From the NCBI RefSeq assembly GCF_036263595.1, contig NZ_DATAGQ010000194.1, positions 6,139 to 70,138 of the forward strand: a DNA stretch of 64,000 nt, written 5' to 3'. The first letter of the stretch is position 1. The number at the start of each line of letters is the position of its first letter. This document shows, in pieces, positions 42,651-50,725 of the stretch. Source of the DNA: Geminicoccus sp036263595 (GTDB lineage: Bacteria > Pseudomonadota > Alphaproteobacteria > Geminicoccales > Geminicoccaceae). The notes under the pieces are model-generated. The model searched no databases, was not told the DNA's origin, and was given only the letters and a program-made list of their open reading frames with translations. Both the position numbers and the translations under genes were made by a program.

Positions 42651-43654
42651 TGCGCGAGCCCTTCGGCGCGGTAGAACTCGGCAGCACCCGGATGGACCGG
42701 CACGTTCATGCTGTCGAGCGCGTGCTCCAGGCTGAGGTCCGCCAGCCTTGGATGGACATCGCGCAGGAAGGCCTGGGACTGCGGGTGCCAGAAGGCGGCG
42801 GTGATGCCACGGACGAGGTCGCCCGGCACGTCGGCCGAGACCAGCCAGAGCGCGCGGAGCGCCACGGTGGGGCTTGCATAGGTGCCTGCATAGGTGCCGG
42901 CCGGGATGGTGGTGCGGCGGAAGAACGGGTGGTTGTCGAGGAGGCGGTCCAGAGGACCGCCATCGATGCGCACGAGCTGCGCGTCCAGCGACGTGACCGC
43001 CTCGGTGACCACCTCGACCGGTGCGCCGGCCACCAGGAACATGGCTTCAAGCGTGCCGACCCGCATCCGGCCGAGCGCTTCGACCGCATCGATCTCGACC
43101 AGCAGCACGTCCTTCTCGGTCAGGTCGAACGCCTTCAGCAGCTCCCGCACACTGACCGCCGTGCCGGATCCCTTGGACCCGATCGCCACCCGCTTGCCGC
43201 GCAGGTCCTCCAGGCGTGCGATGCCTGACGTCGGCGCCACCACCAGATGCAACGCCTCATCGAACAGCGAGCAGATGCCGCGCAGCTTCTGGAAGGCCGG
43301 CCGATTCGCGAACGGCCCTGCTGCATTGGCGGCGTAGTAGGCGATGTCGGCCTGCGCGAACCCGCTCTCCACCTCGCCGCTCTCGATCGCGTCGACATTC
43401 TCGACGGAGCCGCGTGACGACTGCACCAGGGCGACAAGGCCTTCCACGCCGCAGCCCCCGCCTTCCACGCAGGGGCGCCCGCCGGTCGGCGCGCCGATCA
43501 CCCCCGCAATCGCGGTGCCGATTGGGTAGTAGGTGCTCGTCGGGGCACCGGTGCGGATCCGGAAGAAACCCTGTGCCTGCCCAGGCGACGGCAGATGGGT
43601 GAGCCCGGCGACCGCACCGAGCGAACCCAACACCATGCGGCGGGACAGGAACAT
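42647..43654 (-). CDS. TAXI family TRAP-type solute-binding protein
   Basis: A 335-residue periplasmic protein with a Tat-like signal (SRRMVLGSLGAVAGLTHLPSPGQAQ). The mature part has the TAXI opening FFRIRTGAPTSTYYPIGTAIAGVI, GFAQADIAYYAA, LRGKRVAIGSKGSGTAVSVRELL and TYASPTVALRALWLVSADVP. TAXI proteins normally bind dicarboxylates, glutamate or similar solutes for a fused TRAP membrane protein; none is present here and the partner genes encode an ABC-2 exporter. A 12-base imperfect tandem (about 42869-42898) gives the TYAGTYA stretch. Confidence 0.9.
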   Translation of the reverse strand: MFLSRRMVLGSLGAVAGLTHLPSPGQAQGFFRIRTGAPTSTYYPIGTAIAGVIGAPTGGRPCVEGGGCGVEGLVALVQSSRGSVENVDAIESGEVESGFAQADIAYYAANAAGPFANRPAFQKLRGICSLFDEALHLVVAPTSGIARLEDLRGKRVAIGSKGSGTAVSVRELLKAFDLTEKDVLLVEIDAVEALGRMRVGTLEAMFLVAGAPVEVVTEAVTSLDAQLVRIDGGPLDRLLDNHPFFRRTTIPAGTYAGTYASPTVALRALWLVSADVPGDLVRGITAAFWHPQSQAFLRDVHPRLADLSLEHALDSMNVPVHPGAAEFYRAEGLAQ

Positions 43655-43812
43655 CGCGTCCCTCGGAACTACGTGTGACGGCTAGGAGATAGTTCCCGGC
43701 CCCCACCCTGCCAAGGCGAAACGCCCGATATCGGGGTGGTTGCTGCCGGGCTGTGACCGCCCCTGGCAGCTGGACCGGGTTCCTGGAAGGCCAGCCCTCA
43801 GGATGCAGGCGC

Positions 43813-43824
43813 GGCTCTAGAGCC
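43813..43824. promoter_or_regulatory. Perfect palindrome in the region between the TAXI gene and ald
   Basis: GGCTCTAGAGCC is a perfect 12-base inverted repeat 99 bases upstream of the ald start, in a 268-base intergenic region between divergent genes. It may be an operator, for example for the MocR-type regulator encoded downstream; this is position-based inference. Confidence 0.3.
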
Positions 43825-43922
43825 AGTTCGGCCTACCCGATGGGCCCAGAGGCTGGCGCCGGCATGGCCAAGCTTCTACGGTCAAGCACGTGGACAAGGC
43901 CAGTCCTCGGGAGAACGGGACC

Positions 43923-45035
43923 ATGCGCGTCGGTGTGCCGAAGGAAATCAAGACCCATGAATACCGGGTGGGCCTCGTCCCCTCCAGCGTCCGCGAGCTG
44001 GTCCATCACGGTCACGAGGTGACCGTCGAGACGCAGGCGGGACTGGGCATCGGCTATGACGACGAGGCCTACCGCAAGGCTGGCGCCACCATCGCCGGAT
44101 CGGCGGCCGAGATCTTCGCCGGCGCCGACATGATCGTGAAGGTCAAGGAGCCGCAGTTCCACGAATGCGCCATGCTGCGCGAGGACCAGGTCCTGTTCAC
44201 CTACCTGCATTTGGCCGCCGACCGGCCGCAGACCGAGGCCCTCTTGAAGTCGGGCGCCATCTGCATCGCCTACGAGACGGTCACCGACCGCCGCGGCCGC
44301 CTTCCCCTGCTCACACCCATGTCCGAGGTCGCCGGCCGGATGTCGATCCAGGTGGGTGCCCACTGCCTGGAGAAGGCGCAGGGCGGCTCCGGCGTCCTGC
44401 TGGGCGGCGTGCCGGGCGTGCCGGCCGGCAAGGTCGTCATCATCGGCGGCGGCGTGTCCGGCACCAATGCCGCGCGCATGGCCATGGGCATGGAAGCGGC
44501 CGTCACCGTGATCGACCGCTCGATCGACCGCCTCTACGAGCTGGACCTCCAGTTCGGCCCGACCCTGAACACGATCTTCTCGACCATCGACGCCATCGAG
44601 CAGCACGTGACCGGCGCCGACCTCGTCATCGGCGCGGTGCTGATTCCCGGTGCCGCCGCGCCCAAGCTCATCACCCGGCAGATGATCGCCGCGATGAAGC
44701 CCGGCTCCGTCTTCGTCGACATCGCGATCGACCAGGGCGGCTGCGCGGAAACCTCGCGGCCCACCACCCATGCCGAACCCACCTATGTCGTCGACGGCGT
44801 GACCCATTACTGCGTCACCAACATGCCGGGCGCAGTCGCCCGCACCTCGACCCATGCACTGAACAACGCCACCCTGCCCTATGCGCTGGCACTCGCCGAC
44901 AAGGGCTGGAGCCGGGCCATCAGCGCGGACCCGGGCCTGGCCGATGGCCTGAACATCGCCCGCGGCAAGCTCACCTACCAGGCCGTGGCTGAGTCGCTGG
45001 ACCTGCCCTTCACCCCCCGCGGCGATATCGGATGA
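43923..45035 (+). CDS. ald: Alanine dehydrogenase
   Basis: A 370-residue NAD-dependent enzyme that interconverts alanine and pyruvate plus ammonia. Typical sequence: MRVGVPKEIKTHEYRVGLVP, VKVKEPQFHECAMLREDQVLFTYLHLA (catalytic Lys and His), the NAD loop VVIIGGGVSGTNAARMAMGM, and VDIAIDQGGCAETSRPTTH. The start is placed at ATG 43923 because the family begins there. In taurine-degrading alphaproteobacteria Ald regenerates the pyruvate used by taurine:pyruvate aminotransferase, which fits the nearby xsc. Confidence 0.95.
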   Translation: MRVGVPKEIKTHEYRVGLVPSSVRELVHHGHEVTVETQAGLGIGYDDEAYRKAGATIAGSAAEIFAGADMIVKVKEPQFHECAMLREDQVLFTYLHLAADRPQTEALLKSGAICIAYETVTDRRGRLPLLTPMSEVAGRMSIQVGAHCLEKAQGGSGVLLGGVPGVPAGKVVIIGGGVSGTNAARMAMGMEAAVTVIDRSIDRLYELDLQFGPTLNTIFSTIDAIEQHVTGADLVIGAVLIPGAAAPKLITRQMIAAMKPGSVFVDIAIDQGGCAETSRPTTHAEPTYVVDGVTHYCVTNMPGAVARTSTHALNNATLPYALALADKGWSRAISADPGLADGLNIARGKLTYQAVAESLDLPFTPRGDIG

Positions 45036-45048
45036 GCGTGAGCGGGGC

Positions 45049-46542
45049 ATGAGCATACGGATCGGCTCGAACAGGGAGCGTCCCTCGGCCGTGCCCTGGG
45101 CGCTCCTGTTCGCCCGGATCCCCGGCCAGGGGCGGTCCCTGCAGAGCCGCATCCGCCAGATGATCACCGGGGCGGTGCTGGATGGTCACCTGCCCTCGGG
45201 CGCCGCCATCCCCTCGTCCCGTGCCCTGGCCGAAGCCCTGGATGTCGCCCGCAACACCGTGGTCCTGGCCTACCAGCAGCTCGTGGCCGAAGGCTTCCTG
45301 GAGCCCCGCCCCCGCTCCGGCTTCGTGGTGGCGCCGCGCATCGCGACCACGCCCGCAAGGCCAGTGCTCCCTGGCGGCTCCACCGTCGCCTGGAGCCGCC
45401 GGCTGATCGCGACCCCTTCCGGCCAGCGCAACATCACCAAGCCGGACGACTGGCAGAACCGCCGCTATCCCTTCCTCTACGGCCAGTACGACCCGACCCT
45501 GTTCCCCCGGGCCGAGTGGCGCGACTGTGTGCGGCAAGCCATGTCGGTCCTGGAAGTGCGGGACTGGGCCAAGGACCTGATCGACGGCGACGACCCAGAG
45601 CTGATCGAGCAGTTGCGCACCCGCGTCCTGCCAAGGCGCGGCATCTGGGCCGGCGCGGACGAGATCGTCATCACGCTGGGCGCCCAGCAGGCGCTCTACC
45701 TCATCTCCTCGCTGCTGGTCGGCCCCGACACCACGGTCGGCATCGAGAACCCGGGTTACCCCGATGCCCGCAACATCCTGGCGCTGCGGACAAGCCGGCT
45801 GCGCCCGCTGCCAGTGGACCATGCCGGCCTGATGGTCGACAACCGCCTCGCCGGCTGCGACCTGGTGCTGCTCACGCCGGGCCACCAGTGCCCGACCACC
45901 GTGACCATGCCCCACCACCGCCGCGAAGCCCTGCTGGCGGATGCCAGGGCCGGCGACCGGATCATCGTCGAGGACGACTACGACACGGTCGACGGCCTTG
46001 CCGACGAGCCCGTTCCAGCCCTCAAGTCGATGGACCGGGATGGACGCGTCATCCATGTCGGCTCGCTGTCCAAGACCCTGGCCCCCGGCCTGCGCCTGGG
46101 CTTCGTGGTGGCCCCGGCACCGGTCATCAAGGAAGCGCGGGCCCTGCGCCGCCTGATGCTCCGTCACCCGCCGGCCAACAACCAGCGCGCGCTGGCGCTG
46201 TTCCTGGCCCACGGCCACCACGAGACGGTGCTGCGCCGCATGCGTAAGGCCTTCGCCGAACGTGCGCGCGTCCTGGAGGAGAGCCTGCGCCAGCACTTGC
46301 CGCGCCTGCGCTGGACGATGCGGCCGGGCAGCGGCGGCGCCTGGGTGGAGGGCCCACCAGACCTGAACGCGACCCACCTGGCGGAGCGTGCCCTGGGCCA
46401 TGGGCTGCTCATCGAGCCGGGCCTGCCCTTCTTTGCGGATTTGCAGCCGCCCGAGCACTACTTCCGGCTCGGCCTCAGTTCGATCCCGACAGAAAGGATC
46501 CAGCCCGGCATCCAGCTGTTGGGAAGACTGATGCGGGAATGA
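45049..46542 (+). CDS. MocR-type PLP-dependent transcriptional regulator (TauR candidate)
   Basis: A 497-residue fusion of an N-terminal GntR winged helix (SLQSRIRQMITGAVLDGHLPSGAAIPSSRALAEALDVARNTVVLAYQQLVAEGFL) to a fold-type I aminotransferase domain (VIVEDDYD-type IIVEDDYDTVDG, SLSKTLAPGLRLGFVVAP with the PLP lysine). It follows ald by 13 bases. MocR proteins next to ald and xsc in Rhodobacter and Paracoccus are TauR, the taurine-responsive activator; that role is inferred here. PdxR or GabR-like roles are alternatives. Confidence 0.9.
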   Translation: MSIRIGSNRERPSAVPWALLFARIPGQGRSLQSRIRQMITGAVLDGHLPSGAAIPSSRALAEALDVARNTVVLAYQQLVAEGFLEPRPRSGFVVAPRIATTPARPVLPGGSTVAWSRRLIATPSGQRNITKPDDWQNRRYPFLYGQYDPTLFPRAEWRDCVRQAMSVLEVRDWAKDLIDGDDPELIEQLRTRVLPRRGIWAGADEIVITLGAQQALYLISSLLVGPDTTVGIENPGYPDARNILALRTSRLRPLPVDHAGLMVDNRLAGCDLVLLTPGHQCPTTVTMPHHRREALLADARAGDRIIVEDDYDTVDGLADEPVPALKSMDRDGRVIHVGSLSKTLAPGLRLGFVVAPAPVIKEARALRRLMLRHPPANNQRALALFLAHGHHETVLRRMRKAFAERARVLEESLRQHLPRLRWTMRPGSGGAWVEGPPDLNATHLAERALGHGLLIEPGLPFFADLQPPEHYFRLGLSSIPTERIQPGIQLLGRLMRE

Positions 46543-46561
46543 TCGACGTCGGACAGCATTC

Positions 46562-47479
46562 ATGCCACCGGAATTCCAGTCGAAACTACAGGAGTTCCTG
46601 GTAGAGCGCCTTCTGGACTATGCCGGACGGCCGACAAGGCCCCTGTATCATTACACCGGTGGCAATGGCCTGATTAAGATCATCAATACCGGCACCTTGC
46701 TGGCCAGCCAGATCGGCACACTGAACGACAGCATGGAGTTGGCCTACGCGACCATGCTCCTGCAGCAGCGGATGGCCGATGCGGTGAAGAATGACGAATG
46801 CGCCCGCTCGCATGCCGCATTCGCCCGGATCGCCGACCAGCTGACACGCATCAAGCCTGAGGCCACTGGCGTGTATGTGACTTCCTTTACCGAGGACGGC
46901 GATTCATTGAGCCAGTGGCGCGGCTATGCCGATGGCGAGGCCGGCTTCGCCATCGAGTTCGATCCGGCTGTCCTTAGCGGCGCCAGCTGCTTTCAGCCCA
47001 GCTACCTCCTGAAGGTCGAGTATCACCCGGACCGTCAGAACGACCTGCTCGGCCGCATCGTCCGCTGGACGGACGAGGCTTTTGCCAAGGGGCTGGCCGA
47101 CCGCACGGCCGGTTCCGTCGACGCCTGGGCGGAAGAGTTCGCGCCGAGCTGGATCGTGACCCTGGCCCCGCTCACCGCCTGCCTGAAGCACCCGAAGTTC
47201 GAGGCGGAGCGCGAGTGGCGGATCGTCTACTACTTCCGCGACGGCGACCTCCAGCGCATGCAGTTCGTCCAGCGCCGCGCCACGATCTCCCGGCACATCC
47301 CGCTCACCTACGGAGCCACCCCCTCCGATACGAGGCTGCCAGTGACCGGGGTCGTCATGGGGCCGTGCCGCTATCCCGATTCGACCCGCTACGCGGTTGC
47401 CGATCTGCTGCGGGCGAGAGGATACGGGACGGATGTGGGCGCAGTAGCGGAATCGAAGATCCCGTACCGGCTGATCTAG
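46562..47479 (+). CDS. DUF2971 domain-containing protein
   Basis: A 305-residue cytoplasmic protein. The conserved parts of DUF2971 are visible: PLYHYTGGNGLIKIINTGTLLASQIGTLNDSMEL at the start, YVTSFTEDGDSLSQWRGYADGEAGFAIEFD in the middle and KHPKFEAEREWRIVYYF near the end. Function is unknown; members turn up in variable and defence-associated regions. It lies 19 bases after the MocR gene, possibly in the same transcript, with no obvious tie to taurine use. Confidence 0.88.
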   Translation: MPPEFQSKLQEFLVERLLDYAGRPTRPLYHYTGGNGLIKIINTGTLLASQIGTLNDSMELAYATMLLQQRMADAVKNDECARSHAAFARIADQLTRIKPEATGVYVTSFTEDGDSLSQWRGYADGEAGFAIEFDPAVLSGASCFQPSYLLKVEYHPDRQNDLLGRIVRWTDEAFAKGLADRTAGSVDAWAEEFAPSWIVTLAPLTACLKHPKFEAEREWRIVYYFRDGDLQRMQFVQRRATISRHIPLTYGATPSDTRLPVTGVVMGPCRYPDSTRYAVADLLRARGYGTDVGAVAESKIPYRLI

Positions 47480-47557
47480 GGGCGGGTTCGCGCAGCGTCG
47501 AATATGCACGGTGGTTGGCCGCCCGGCGTCCCTTGGCAGACGCTGCGCCCGGGGCAC

Positions 47558-48022
47558 CTATTGGCTCCTGGTGGGATCGTCGGCCGGGTTGGCATAGGTG
47601 ATGCCGAACGGTCCTTCCGTGGTGATCTGGATGACGGTGTCGACCTCCGCGAAGGCATAGTGATTCACGCCCGCGGGCAACTCCACATAGCCTCCCGGGC
47701 CGAGCCTCTCGGCCGCAGCTTCATCAAGCTTGTCGCCGCTACCGAAGAACAACTCTCCGGAGATGACGGTCACCGGCTCGCTGTGCGGGTGCAGGTGTGG
47801 CGGGATCTTGTAGCCGGCCGGGAGCTTCAGGCGGAGCGTGAACGTCTCTGCTGCGCCGGGGTCGCCGGAGAGGACGGCGATCTCTGCACCTTTCGGCAAG
47901 GCGGGAGGAGCAGGTCCCCACTGGATCGCATCGACATCCATCGGAAGGACCTTCTGCTCCTGCGCCATCGCGCCTGCGCAGCAGGCACAAGTAATCGTCG
48001 TGGCAAAAAGGAAAGCGCGCAT
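47558..48022 (-). CDS. Secreted cupin-domain protein
   Basis: A 154-residue protein with a Sec signal (MRAFLFATTITCACCAGAMAQ) starting at ATG 48022 behind AGGAGG. The rest is one cupin barrel: IPPHLHPHSEPVTVISGELFFGSGD gives motif 1 (HxH...E) and GGYVELPAGVNHYAFAEVDTVIQI gives motif 2 with the last His. It may be a periplasmic metal-binding enzyme or sugar-binding protein. Convergent with the DUF2971 gene. Confidence 0.88.
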   Translation of the reverse strand: MRAFLFATTITCACCAGAMAQEQKVLPMDVDAIQWGPAPPALPKGAEIAVLSGDPGAAETFTLRLKLPAGYKIPPHLHPHSEPVTVISGELFFGSGDKLDEAAAERLGPGGYVELPAGVNHYAFAEVDTVIQITTEGPFGITYANPADDPTRSQ

Positions 48023-48230
48023 GATTGCCTCCTGGGGTCGATGAACAACGGCGAGCCGGCCGCCGAAGCGTCGAACCGCCAACGGACACCTTAGCGACCC
48101 GACATTGGTGAAAGCGTGGTAGCCGGCGTGGGAAGGCCCGTGGAATATGCGCCATGGCTCCCGTGGAGAGCGGTCGGAGGCCATGCCGGCTGGCCCGGGA
48201 CATGGTTCTGGCCCAGATCCACCATTTCCG

Positions 48231-48240
48231 CTGGTCCTAT
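48231..48240 (+). promoter_or_regulatory. Possible TauR-type half-site upstream of xsc
   Basis: CTGGTCCTAT, 58 bases before the xsc start, matches eight of ten positions of the CTGGACYTAA direct repeat I recall for Rhodobacter TauR. A second, weaker CTGGATCC follows ten bases later. Low confidence; by-eye match only. Confidence 0.2.
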
Positions 48241-48297
48241 TGGCTACCCTGGATCCCCGTTACCCTTTCCCCACCGAACAGGAGGCACGAAGCGACG

Positions 48298-50016
48298 ATG
48301 ACCCGGATGACCCCCAGCGAGGCGATGGTCGAGACGCTCGCCGCCCAAGGCGTGACGCATGTCTTCGGCATCGTCGGCTCTGCCTACATGGATGCGCTCG
48401 ACCTGTTCGAGCCGGCGGGCATCCGGTTCATCTCGGTGGCCCACGAGCAAGGGGCCGGCCACATGGCCGACGGCTTCTCGCGCGCCTCGGGCCGGCACGG
48501 CGTCTGCATCGCGCAGAACGGGCCGGGCATCACCAACTTCGTGACGGCGGTCGCCGCCGCCTACTGGGCGCACAGCCCGGTCGTCGTCATCACCCCGGAG
48601 ACCGGCTCGAACACCCAGGGCCTGGGCGGCTTCCAGGAAGCCGAGCAGATGCCGTTCTTCGAGAAGATCACGAAGTACCAGGTGCATTGCGGCCACCAGG
48701 GCCGCATGGCCGAGTTGCTCTCGCGCTGCTTCGACTATGCCATGATGGAGCGCGGTCCCACCCAGTTCAACATCCCGCGCGACCTGTTCTACGGCGAGGC
48801 CGACTACGCCATCCCGCAGCCGATCAGGGTCGAGCGCGGGGCTGGCGGCCCCTCGTCGCTCGAAGCCGCCGCGGAGGCCCTGGCCGGTGCCAGGTTCCCG
48901 GTGATCCTGTCCGGCGGCGGCGTGGTCATGTCGGACGGAGTCGACGAGGTGGTGAAGCTCGCCGAGCACCTCTCGGCCCCGGTCGTGAACACCTACCTGC
49001 ACAATGACAGCTTCCCGAAGTCCCACCCGCTCTGGGTCGGCCCGATCGGCTATCAGGGCTCCAAGGCCGCGATGAAGCTGCTGGCCCAGGCCGACGTGGT
49101 CCTGGCACTTGGCACACGGCTTGGACCCTTCGGCACGCTGCCCCAGCACGGCATCGACTACTGGCCGAAGAACGCGAAGTTGGTCCAGGTCGAGATCAAC
49201 CCGCGCAAGCTTGGCTTGGTCAAGCAGGCCTCGGTGGCGGTCTGCGGCGACGCCAGGGCCGCCACCACCGCGATCCTCGAGAAGCTCCAGGCCGAGAACC
49301 GCCAGATCGTGGCCCATGGCACGCGCGAGGCTCGCCTGTCGGAGATCCAGAAGCAGAAGGACGAGTGGGAGGCCGAGCTCAACCAGTGGGGCCAGGCCGA
49401 CGGCAGCCCGATCTCGCCCCGCCGCATCCTGCGCGAGCTGGAAAAGGCCATGCCGGACAACGCCATGGTCACCACCGACATCGGCAATATCTGCTCGGTG
49501 TCGAACTCCTACCTGCGCTTCGAGAAGCCCCACTCCTTCTTCGCCGCCATGAGCTTCGGCAATTGCGGCTACGCCTATCCCACGGCGATCGGTGCCAAGG
49601 TTGCCCGGCCCGACCGGCCGGCCATCGCCTATGTAGGCGACGGCGCCTGGGGCATGAGCCTGCAGGAGACGCTGACTGCCGTGCGCGAGAACATCCCGGC
49701 CATCGCCGTCGTCTTCAACAACGGCCAGTGGGGTGCCGAGAAGAAGAACCAGATCGACTACTATGCCGATCGCTTCATCGGCACCAACCTGAAGAACCCG
49801 AGCTTCGCCGCCATTGCCGATTCCATGGGGGCCAAGGGCATCAAGGTCGACCATCCCGGCCAGATCGGCGACGCGCTGCGCGAGGCGGTGGCCTCCGGCC
49901 GTCCGTGCGTGCTGGAGATCATGGCCACCGAGGAGCTGGGCGATCCCTTCCGCCGCGACGCGTTGAAGAAACCGCACCGCCTCCTGCCGAAATACGCCGA
50001 CTACACGGTGGCCTGA
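48298..50016 (+). CDS. xsc: Sulfoacetaldehyde acetyltransferase
   Basis: A 572-residue thiamine-diphosphate enzyme that converts sulfoacetaldehyde plus phosphate to acetyl phosphate and sulfite. It is closest to Xsc rather than acetolactate synthase by VITPETGSNTQGLGGFQEAEQMPFFEKITKYQVH and GPTQFNIPRDLFYGEADY. The ThDP motif is GDGAWGMSLQE...VFNNGQWGAEKKNQ. ATG 48298 follows an AGGAGG box. Together with ald and the MocR regulator it indicates use of taurine or another C2 sulfonate; tpa and pta are not in the window. Confidence 0.92.
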   Translation: MTRMTPSEAMVETLAAQGVTHVFGIVGSAYMDALDLFEPAGIRFISVAHEQGAGHMADGFSRASGRHGVCIAQNGPGITNFVTAVAAAYWAHSPVVVITPETGSNTQGLGGFQEAEQMPFFEKITKYQVHCGHQGRMAELLSRCFDYAMMERGPTQFNIPRDLFYGEADYAIPQPIRVERGAGGPSSLEAAAEALAGARFPVILSGGGVVMSDGVDEVVKLAEHLSAPVVNTYLHNDSFPKSHPLWVGPIGYQGSKAAMKLLAQADVVLALGTRLGPFGTLPQHGIDYWPKNAKLVQVEINPRKLGLVKQASVAVCGDARAATTAILEKLQAENRQIVAHGTREARLSEIQKQKDEWEAELNQWGQADGSPISPRRILRELEKAMPDNAMVTTDIGNICSVSNSYLRFEKPHSFFAAMSFGNCGYAYPTAIGAKVARPDRPAIAYVGDGAWGMSLQETLTAVRENIPAIAVVFNNGQWGAEKKNQIDYYADRFIGTNLKNPSFAAIADSMGAKGIKVDHPGQIGDALREAVASGRPCVLEIMATEELGDPFRRDALKKPHRLLPKYADYTVA

Positions 50017-50041
50017 GCGGGCGGGGATGCCGTGCTTTGAG

Positions 50042-50090
50042 GGCTGACGGACCGGGCCGTTCCTCGTAGAAGGAAGGCTCCGGCCCAGCC
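50042..50090 (+). terminator. Possible terminator after xsc
   Basis: Nested inverted repeat: GGGCCG pairs with CGGCCC and, inside, TTCCT with AGGAA around a five-base loop; GGCTG/CAGCC may extend it. It lies 26 bases after the xsc stop. No T-tract follows, so termination is only likely. Confidence 0.4.
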
Positions 50091-50113
50091 ACGCCCCAAC
50101 GACAGGCACCCTT

Positions 50114-50725
50114 ATGCCCGAACCGACCGCGCCGCCCACGCGCACCACCACCGCCCTCGATCTGCAACTGGCCGGGGTCTACTTTCCGATCCTGGTGGAG
50201 TTGGCCAAGGACAAGCGCACGATCAGCCAGGGTGACCTGATCGAGCGCGCCAAGGCGCTCCACCCGCAGCGCAAGAGCGTTCAGAAAGTGATCGCCGTCA
50301 GCCTAGCCCGCCGGCTCGAGGTCGTGCGCTCCTTCTGCCAGGAGCGTGGCCTGCCGGACCTGTCCAGCCTGGTGGCGAGCAACGCCGCTGGCGAGGATGG
50401 TGCCACCCCTTCGCCGGACGCCGACCCGATCGAGCTCAGGCGGCAGGTCTTCTCGTTCGACTGGTCCACCGTCGCCACCGACTTCGCCGATCATGTCCGG
50501 GAGGGCGAGACGTCGCCCACGCCGAAGACGAAGATCAACGAGAAGCAGGCGATCCAGATCATGTGGGACCACTACAAGTCCAACATGACCTCGATCCCGA
50601 AATCGGTGACTGCCTCCAGGACGCAGATCATCGCCGACATCCTGGCCGGCTCGACCGTCGAAGACGCCTTTTCCAAGGCGATCCTGGCCAACCCGCCCGT
50701 GGTCACGAAGAAGCGCTCCTCGTAG
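50114..50725 (+). CDS. Conserved-looking hypothetical protein
   Basis: A 203-residue protein I do not recognise. The N-terminal half is a compact helical domain (LQLAGVYFPILVELAKDKRTISQGDLIERAKALHPQRKSVQKVIAVSLARRLEVVRSFC) and the C-terminal half has FSFDWSTVATDFADHVREGE and KQAIQIMWDHYKSNMTSIPKSVTASRTQIIADILAG. There is no signal peptide or membrane helix. Coding is supported by codon usage and third-position GC like its neighbours. Its 3' end overlaps the 3' end of the convergent antiporter gene by 23 bases. Confidence 0.75.
   Translation: MPEPTAPPTRTTTALDLQLAGVYFPILVELAKDKRTISQGDLIERAKALHPQRKSVQKVIAVSLARRLEVVRSFCQERGLPDLSSLVASNAAGEDGATPSPDADPIELRRQVFSFDWSTVATDFADHVREGETSPTPKTKINEKQAIQIMWDHYKSNMTSIPKSVTASRTQIIADILAGSTVEDAFSKAILANPPVVTKKRSS

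Noticed and set aside
42869..42898. 12-base imperfect tandem repeat in the TAXI gene
   Set aside because: Only about two and a half units, in frame, and explained by simple slippage; no sign of wider meaning.
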